Positions 5,971-8,625 of a DNA stretch of 8,625 nt are shown here, piece by piece (the stretch's first letter is position 1; each line of letters opens with the position of its first letter). Below the pieces are notes generated by a model. That model ran no database searches. It was not told where the DNA came from and saw nothing but the letters and a program-made list of their open reading frames with translations. Both the position numbers and the translations under genes were made by a program. Source of the stretch: Lachnospiraceae bacterium (GTDB lineage: Bacteria > Bacillota > Clostridia > Lachnospirales > Lachnospiraceae); NCBI GenBank assembly GCA_017412265.1, contig JAFPYK010000215.1, positions 1 to 8,625 on the forward strand. The letters run 5' to 3'.

Positions 5971-7108
5971 GGAAGCCTCCCTTCTCCACCGATTCGATCA
6001 CGGCCTTCGCCTTCGCCGCGGCAAATGTCAGTGTGACCCGCTCGCCCGCCGCGAGGCTCTCGCCGTCACGCACGCCGCGCCCGTTCTCATCCGTCACGAA
6101 AGCGTAGCCGCCCGCGAGCTTTTTCAGGGGCGATAAGCCCTCCAGGCGCCCGGCCCCTATCTGCAGCCGGTGTCTGGCGCGCATCAGCTTGTCCTTCAGG
6201 CCCCGCTCCAGCAGGTCCTCGCGGTCCATCAGCCGCTGCCTCAGCTGCTGCAGCCGGCTGGCCGGAGACGCATACTCCAGCCTCTTCTGGATCTGGTCCA
6301 GCTTGCGGAAGATCTCGAACACATTGCAGACCGCAAGCTCCGCGGCCGCCGAGGGCGTCGGGGCCCGCAGATCCGCCACAAAATCCGCGATCGTTGTATC
6401 TGTCTCATGCCCAACAGCTGATATAATCGGTGTTCTACAGTTGTAGATAGCAAGCGCAGTCTCTTCTTCATTAAATGCCCAGAGATCCTCGATCGAGCCG
6501 CCGCCGCGGCCCACGATGATCACGTCCAGGCCCATCGCGTCCAGCCGCCGGATCCCCCGCGCGACCGAAGCCGCCGCGCCCTCGCCCTGCACCCTGGCCG
6601 GGCACAGGATCAGCTGCGCATACGGATTGCGTCTCGCGGCGATCTGCCGGATATCCTGGATCGCGGCGCCCGTCGAAGCTGTCACGATACCGATCCTCGC
6701 GCAGTAGCCGGGAATCTCCTTCTTGTGCGCCGGGTCGAAGAGCCCTCTCTCGCCCAGCTCCTTCTTGAGCCTCTCAAACGCCAGGTACAGGCTTCCCGTC
6801 CCGTCCGGCAGGATCTCCCTCGCATACAGCTGGTAGCGCCCCGCTGCCTCATACACACCGATGCTTCCGCAGACAACCACCTTGTCGCCGTCCTTCATTC
6901 GGAAGCCCAGCCCCGCGCGGGCCGACGCGAACATCACGCAGGCCATCTGGCCCCCGCCGTCCTTCAGTGTGAAATAAATATGCCCGCTGGAATGATACTT
7001 CAGGTTCGAGACCTCGCCCCGCACCTGCAGCCGCCCCAGCGCATAATCCCGCTGCAGCAGATCCTTGATATAGGCGTTGACCTGGCTGACCGAATAGACC
7101 GTACTCAT
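5945..7108 (-). CDS. xseA: Exodeoxyribonuclease VII large subunit
   Basis: A 387-residue catalytic subunit of exonuclease VII, at the short end of the usual 390-450. The N-terminal OB-fold domain (about 1-100) begins with YSVSQVNAYIK and includes LQVRGEVSNLKYHSSGHIYF (27-46). The catalytic domain (about 110-260) has IGIVTASTGAAIQDI (139-153), GRGGGSIEDLWAFNEEE (200-216) and the invariant SAVGHETDTTIADFVAD (230-246) followed by LRAPTPSAAAE. A coiled-coil segment (about 262-320) precedes the C-terminal SPLKKLAGGYAFV (326-338). The ATG overlaps the nusB TGA by 4 nt (ATGA), and no Shine-Dalgarno stands at normal distance, so coupled translation is likely. The end overlaps xseB, its partner subunit. 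Codons around residues 212-240 are unusually A/T-rich and carry an inverted repeat and an antisense -10-like sequence. TGA stop. Confidence 0.96.
   Translation of the reverse strand: MSTVYSVSQVNAYIKDLLQRDYALGRLQVRGEVSNLKYHSSGHIYFTLKDGGGQMACVMFASARAGLGFRMKDGDKVVVCGSIGVYEAAGRYQLYAREILPDGTGSLYLAFERLKKELGERGLFDPAHKKEIPGYCARIGIVTASTGAAIQDIRQIAARRNPYAQLILCPARVQGEGAAASVARGIRRLDAMGLDVIIVGRGGGSIEDLWAFNEEETALAIYNCRTPIISAVGHETDTTIADFVADLRAPTPSAAAELAVCNVFEIFRKLDQIQKRLEYASPASRLQQLRQRLMDREDLLERGLKDKLMRARHRLQIGAGRLEGLSPLKKLAGGYAFVTDENGRGVRDGESLAAGERVTLTFAAAKAKAVIESVEKGGFHGEGNDVG
6419..6446 (+). promoter_or_regulatory. Antisense extended -10 with CTACA-N2-TGTAG repeat, in xseA
   Basis: On the plus strand within xseA, a consensus -10 TATAAT (6422-6427) is preceded by TGA (6419-6421), giving an extended -10. 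No good -35 stands at 16-18 nt (TTGTAT at 6394-6399 is 22 nt away). Seven nt after the -10 comes the inverted repeat CTACAGTTGTAG (6435-6446), over the predicted transcription start. With its flank this reads TTCTACAGTTGTAG, differing in one position from the copy in dxs. The element lies in an A+T-rich island (10 G+C in 30 nt at 6421-6450) that encodes IYNCRTPIIS just before the catalytic GHETD. Function is inferred. Confidence 0.33.
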
Positions 7109-7527
7109 CCTTTGGTTGCGATCTTGGCCAGAATCCCGTTCACAAAACTGGGCGACGCGTCGCCGCCGTACGTCTTCGCCAGCTCTACCGCCTCGTTGAT
7201 CGCCACGCCGGTCGGGATCTTCTCGTCATACAGCAGCTCATAAACCGCCAGCCGCAGGATCGCAAGATCCACCCGGCTCATCCGGTTCAGCTTCCAGCCC
7301 ACGGACACCTCTTCGATCTGGGGATCAATCAGAGGAATCTTCTCCTCCACCAGCGCGTACTTGGCAGAGAGCTCCTCGCGGTCCTCATCCAGCAGGTTCT
7401 CCGCCTGGTCCGCGTACTCATAATACAGATCCCTCACCTCATCCTGCTCGTCCGCCGGATGAAACTCCTTCAGAAAGATCATGCGGAACAGATGCTCACG
7501 CGCCTGCCTTCTGGTCATCTTATCCAT
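7105..7527 (-). CDS. nusB: Transcription antitermination factor NusB
   Basis: A 140-residue all-helical protein that, with NusE/S10, binds the boxA RNA of rRNA leaders and supports antitermination. The N-terminal arginine-rich TRRQAREHLFRMIF (5-18) is the RNA-binding region. The C-terminal half has W78KLNRMSRVDLAILRLAVYE and IPTGVAINEAVELAKTYG (104-121), ending in SFVNGIL (127-133), all typical. Start choice: a GTG in frame at 7531-7533 overlaps the ribosome binding site AAGGAG (7533-7538) and so is unlikely. The ATG at 7525-7527 lies 5 nt from that site and is preferred; a further ATG at 7516-7518 has poorer spacing. nusB follows the Asp23-like gene by 100 nt containing a GC-rich hairpin, and its TGA overlaps the start of xseA. 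Confidence 0.94.
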   Translation of the reverse strand: MDKMTRRQAREHLFRMIFLKEFHPADEQDEVRDLYYEYADQAENLLDEDREELSAKYALVEEKIPLIDPQIEEVSVGWKLNRMSRVDLAILRLAVYELLYDEKIPTGVAINEAVELAKTYGGDASPSFVNGILAKIATKG

Positions 7528-7532
7528 GTTCA

Positions 7533-7538
7533 CTCCTT
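7533..7538 (-). promoter_or_regulatory. Ribosome binding site deciding the nusB start
   Basis: AAGGAG on the minus strand, 5 nt before the ATG at 7525-7527. The upstream in-frame GTG at 7531-7533 shares its first base with this site, which argues against it as a start. Confidence 0.7.
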
Positions 7539-7590
7539 ACTCCCGCAATTCCCCGATGCCCGCTTCCTGCGCGGATCATCCCGGATTGCA

Positions 7591-7627
7591 GACAGGGGCC
7601 CTCAATCTGAGAGCCCCCGGTACTGTC
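7591..7627 (-). other. GC-rich hairpin between Asp23-like gene and nusB
   Basis: An inverted repeat with inner stem GGGGC/GCCCC (7595-7599 with 7613-7617), one C-A mismatch, CTC/GAG (7601-7603 with 7609-7611) and a 5-nt loop. An outer GACA/TGTC pairing (7591-7594 with 7624-7627) is separated by a bulge on one side. It starts directly at the stop codon of the Asp23-like gene. No U-run follows on the minus strand, so it is not a standard intrinsic terminator. It could be an mRNA stabiliser, a partial or factor-dependent attenuator, or a processing site that sets unequal levels of the two genes. Confidence 0.45.
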
Positions 7628-7987
7628 TTATCTCTGATTGTCAAGCTGCACACCGGCCACATAAACGTTCACTTCGTTCACGTTCAGCCCGGTCATATTC
7701 TCGATGGCCGTCTTCACACGGTCCTGCACGTCCGATCCCGTTCCCGGAATACTGTGTCCATATGCAATGATCAGATTCAGATCTGCGCTCACGCCCTCTT
7801 CACTGATCGTAACCTTCACACCCTTGGTGTATCCCTTGGAGCCCCACTTGCCCCCGCCGACCATCTCGGCAACACCTTCGGTCTCCAGCGCGGCAACTCC
7901 GGCGATCGTCGCGACAACTTCATTCGCGATCTTCACGTCACCGACCTTACCGCATTCTTCTAATACACGGTTCTCTTCCTGATCCAA
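7628..7987 (-). CDS. Asp23/Gls24 family protein, YqhY-like
   Basis: A 119-residue protein of the Asp23/Gls24 (DUF322) family. Recognisable parts are GDVKIANEVVATIAGVAALE (16-35), VSADLNLIIAYGHSIP (66-81), the VQDRVKTAIENMTGL helix (87-101) and VNEVNVYVAGV (103-113). No signal peptide or membrane segment is present. The family includes Asp23, which is membrane-tethered by AmaP in staphylococci, and B. subtilis YqhY, which also sits next to nusB and has been linked to control of acetyl-CoA carboxylase. The position here favours a YqhY-like role, though AmaP is not seen and accB/accC are not in the window. The start is TTG (7985-7987): GGAGG at 7996-8000 is 8 nt upstream, an in-frame TAA lies at 8006-8008, and the first internal methionine is residue 42. 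It is the first gene of the leftward operon. TAA stop. Confidence 0.92.
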   Translation of the reverse strand: MDQEENRVLEECGKVGDVKIANEVVATIAGVAALETEGVAEMVGGGKWGSKGYTKGVKVTISEEGVSADLNLIIAYGHSIPGTGSDVQDRVKTAIENMTGLNVNEVNVYVAGVQLDNQR

Positions 7988-7995
7988 TGTCTCTT

Positions 7996-8000
7996 CCTCC
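7996..8000 (-). promoter_or_regulatory. Ribosome binding site supporting a TTG start
   Basis: GGAGG on the minus strand, 8 nt upstream of the TTG at 7985-7987. No ATG or GTG in this frame lies between the upstream TAA (8006-8008) and the conserved domain. Confidence 0.7.
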
Positions 8001-8048
8001 GTCTCTTACGGCAGAAAACCTGCCTGATCTGTTCTGAAACTATAATTT

Positions 8049-8076
8049 ATTATACCAAAAAACCGTCACTTTGCAA
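8049..8076 (-). promoter_or_regulatory. Promoter of the Asp23-like/nusB operon (extended -10)
   Basis: On the minus strand, a perfect -10 TATAAT (8049-8054) is preceded by TGG, forming an extended -10. A 16-nt spacer leads to a -35-like TTGCAA (8071-8076, 4/6). Transcription would begin near 8042, leaving a leader of about 55 nt before the TTG start. This is the best promoter match in the window and probably serves the whole leftward block. Confidence 0.7.
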
Positions 8077-8108
8077 TAAGAATCGCCCCCTCCCGAAAAC
8101 CCTTAGTT

Positions 8109-8120
8109 TTTCTTAAGAAA
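8109..8120. repeat. 12-bp perfect palindrome in the divergent region
   Basis: TTTCTTAAGAAA is a perfect 12-bp palindrome in the spacer between the divergent Asp23-like and aroE genes. It lies about 55 bp upstream of the leftward -10 and just upstream of the weak candidate -35 for aroE. It is not followed by a U-run and has no loop, so it is more likely a protein-binding site than a terminator. I cannot assign it to a known regulator. Confidence 0.4.
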
Positions 8121-8124
8121 TGGC

Positions 8125-8153
8125 TGGACGAAACCTCTCCCCCGCGCTACACT
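8125..8153 (+). promoter_or_regulatory. Weak candidate promoter of aroE
   Basis: TGGACG (8125-8130, 4/6 to -35), a 17-nt spacer and TACACT (8148-8153, 4/6 to -10). The predicted start near 8160 gives a leader of about 28 nt carrying the aroE ribosome binding site. TATAAA at 8159-8164 is an alternative -10 but has no -35 at a proper distance. Confidence 0.3.
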
Positions 8154-8187
8154 TCACTTATAAATATGCAGAAAGAAGGATACCGCC

Positions 8188-8625
8188 ATGGGAAGAAAAG
8201 GACTGATCGGGAGCAGGCTCTCCCACAGCTATTCCAAGCGCATCCACGAGATCATCACCGACTACACCTATGACCTGATCGAGCTGACCCCGGAGCAGCT
8301 CGGCCCCTTCCTGGCCGCCCGCGAATTTGACGGCCTCAACGTGACCATGCCATACAAGCGCGACGTGATCCCCTACCTCGACGGTCTCGATCCCATGGCG
8401 CGCTCCATCGGAGCCGTCAACTGCATCGTGAACCGGGGCGGCCGCCTCACCGGCTACAACACCGACGCCGGCGGCTTCGAATATATGATCGTCCACAACG
8501 GGATCGCCATCGAAGGCCGCAAGGTCCTCGTCCTGGGAAACGGGGGCGCCGCCCAGGCAGTCCTGGCTGTCCTTCGCACCCATCATCCCGCCGGGATCGT
8601 CATCACCAAGCCCCGCCCGAGCGAG
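8188..8625 (+). CDS. aroE: Shikimate dehydrogenase, 5' part (runs off the window)
   Basis: 146 codons of an open frame that continues past the right edge; complete AroE proteins are about 270-290 residues. The enzyme reduces 3-dehydroshikimate to shikimate with NADPH in aromatic amino acid synthesis. Visible motifs are GLIGSRLSHSYSKRIHE (5-21), with the substrate-binding serines S14 and S16, and NVTMPYK (51-57), with the catalytic lysine K57. GYNTDAGGF (89-97) holds the catalytic aspartate D93, and the NADP-binding loop is LGNGGAAQAV (116-125). The usual HSxSP reads HSYSK, as in some clostridial members. The segment after the Rossmann second strand reads ITKPRPSE. The ATG has GAAGGA (8175-8180) 7 nt upstream. 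The gene is divergent from the Asp23-like/nusB operon across 200 bp. Confidence 0.93.
   Translation, partial: MGRKGLIGSRLSHSYSKRIHEIITDYTYDLIELTPEQLGPFLAAREFDGLNVTMPYKRDVIPYLDGLDPMARSIGAVNCIVNRGGRLTGYNTDAGGFEYMIVHNGIAIEGRKVLVLGNGGAAQAVLAVLRTHHPAGIVITKPRPSE

Noticed and set aside
8041..8046. TATAAT on the plus strand as an aroE -10
   Set aside because: No acceptable -35 lies 16-18 nt upstream, and the leader would be about 140 nt. It is one arm of the near-palindrome created by the leftward TATAAT.
8102..8117. Possible intrinsic terminator around CTTA...TAAG in the divergent region
   Set aside because: Only a 4-bp stem, and no gene ends nearby on either strand. The palindrome is better described as a possible binding site.
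8158..8586. Minus-strand open frame opposite aroE
   Set aside because: The plus strand here encodes AroE with catalytic motifs in order. The reverse frame has no family features.

Overview
The window reads as chromosomal DNA from a moderately high-G+C member of the Clostridia, probably Lachnospiraceae-like. The evidence is the gene order, strong AGGAGG-type ribosome binding sites, and a Gram-positive 'housekeeping' cluster: Asp23/YqhY-like gene, nusB, xseA, xseB, ispA, dxs, tlyA, nadK, argR. The genus cannot be fixed from the sequence. No mobile element, CRISPR array, tRNA or rRNA is visible.

Layout. Ten of the eleven genes lie on the minus strand and are read from right to left. A 200-bp divergent region (7988-8187) separates this block from aroE on the plus strand, which runs off the right edge (146 codons present). 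From that region a strong extended -10 promoter fires leftwards into the Asp23/YqhY-like gene (TTG start) and then nusB. From nusB to tlyA the genes are almost continuous: nusB/xseA overlap by 4 nt, xseA/xseB by 26 nt, and xseB/ispA by 1 nt. ispA-dxs and dxs-tlyA are separated by 9 and 3 nt. nadK and argR follow with gaps of 30 and 48 nt. yebC comes last, 74 nt beyond argR, and has its own extended -10 promoter.

How the genes work together. NusB serves rRNA antitermination, XseA/XseB form exonuclease VII, Dxs and IspA make isoprenoid precursors (DXP and farnesyl diphosphate), and TlyA methylates rRNA. NadK makes NADP, the cofactor used by the MEP pathway and by AroE. ArgR is the arginine repressor, and YebC is a TACO1-family protein now linked to translation. 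Tight spacing suggests translational coupling of the nusB-tlyA block.

Beyond the genes, the most unusual signal is a pair of near-identical inverted repeats, CTACAcTTGTAG in dxs and CTACAgTTGTAG in xseA. Each lies in an A+T-rich island inside a G+C-rich coding sequence. Each is placed just downstream of a plus-strand (antisense) promoter-like element. The repeats fit the TACANNTGTA core bound by CopY/BlaI-type repressors. This is a sequence-level observation; a function is inference. A 12-bp perfect palindrome in the divergent region is also unexplained.
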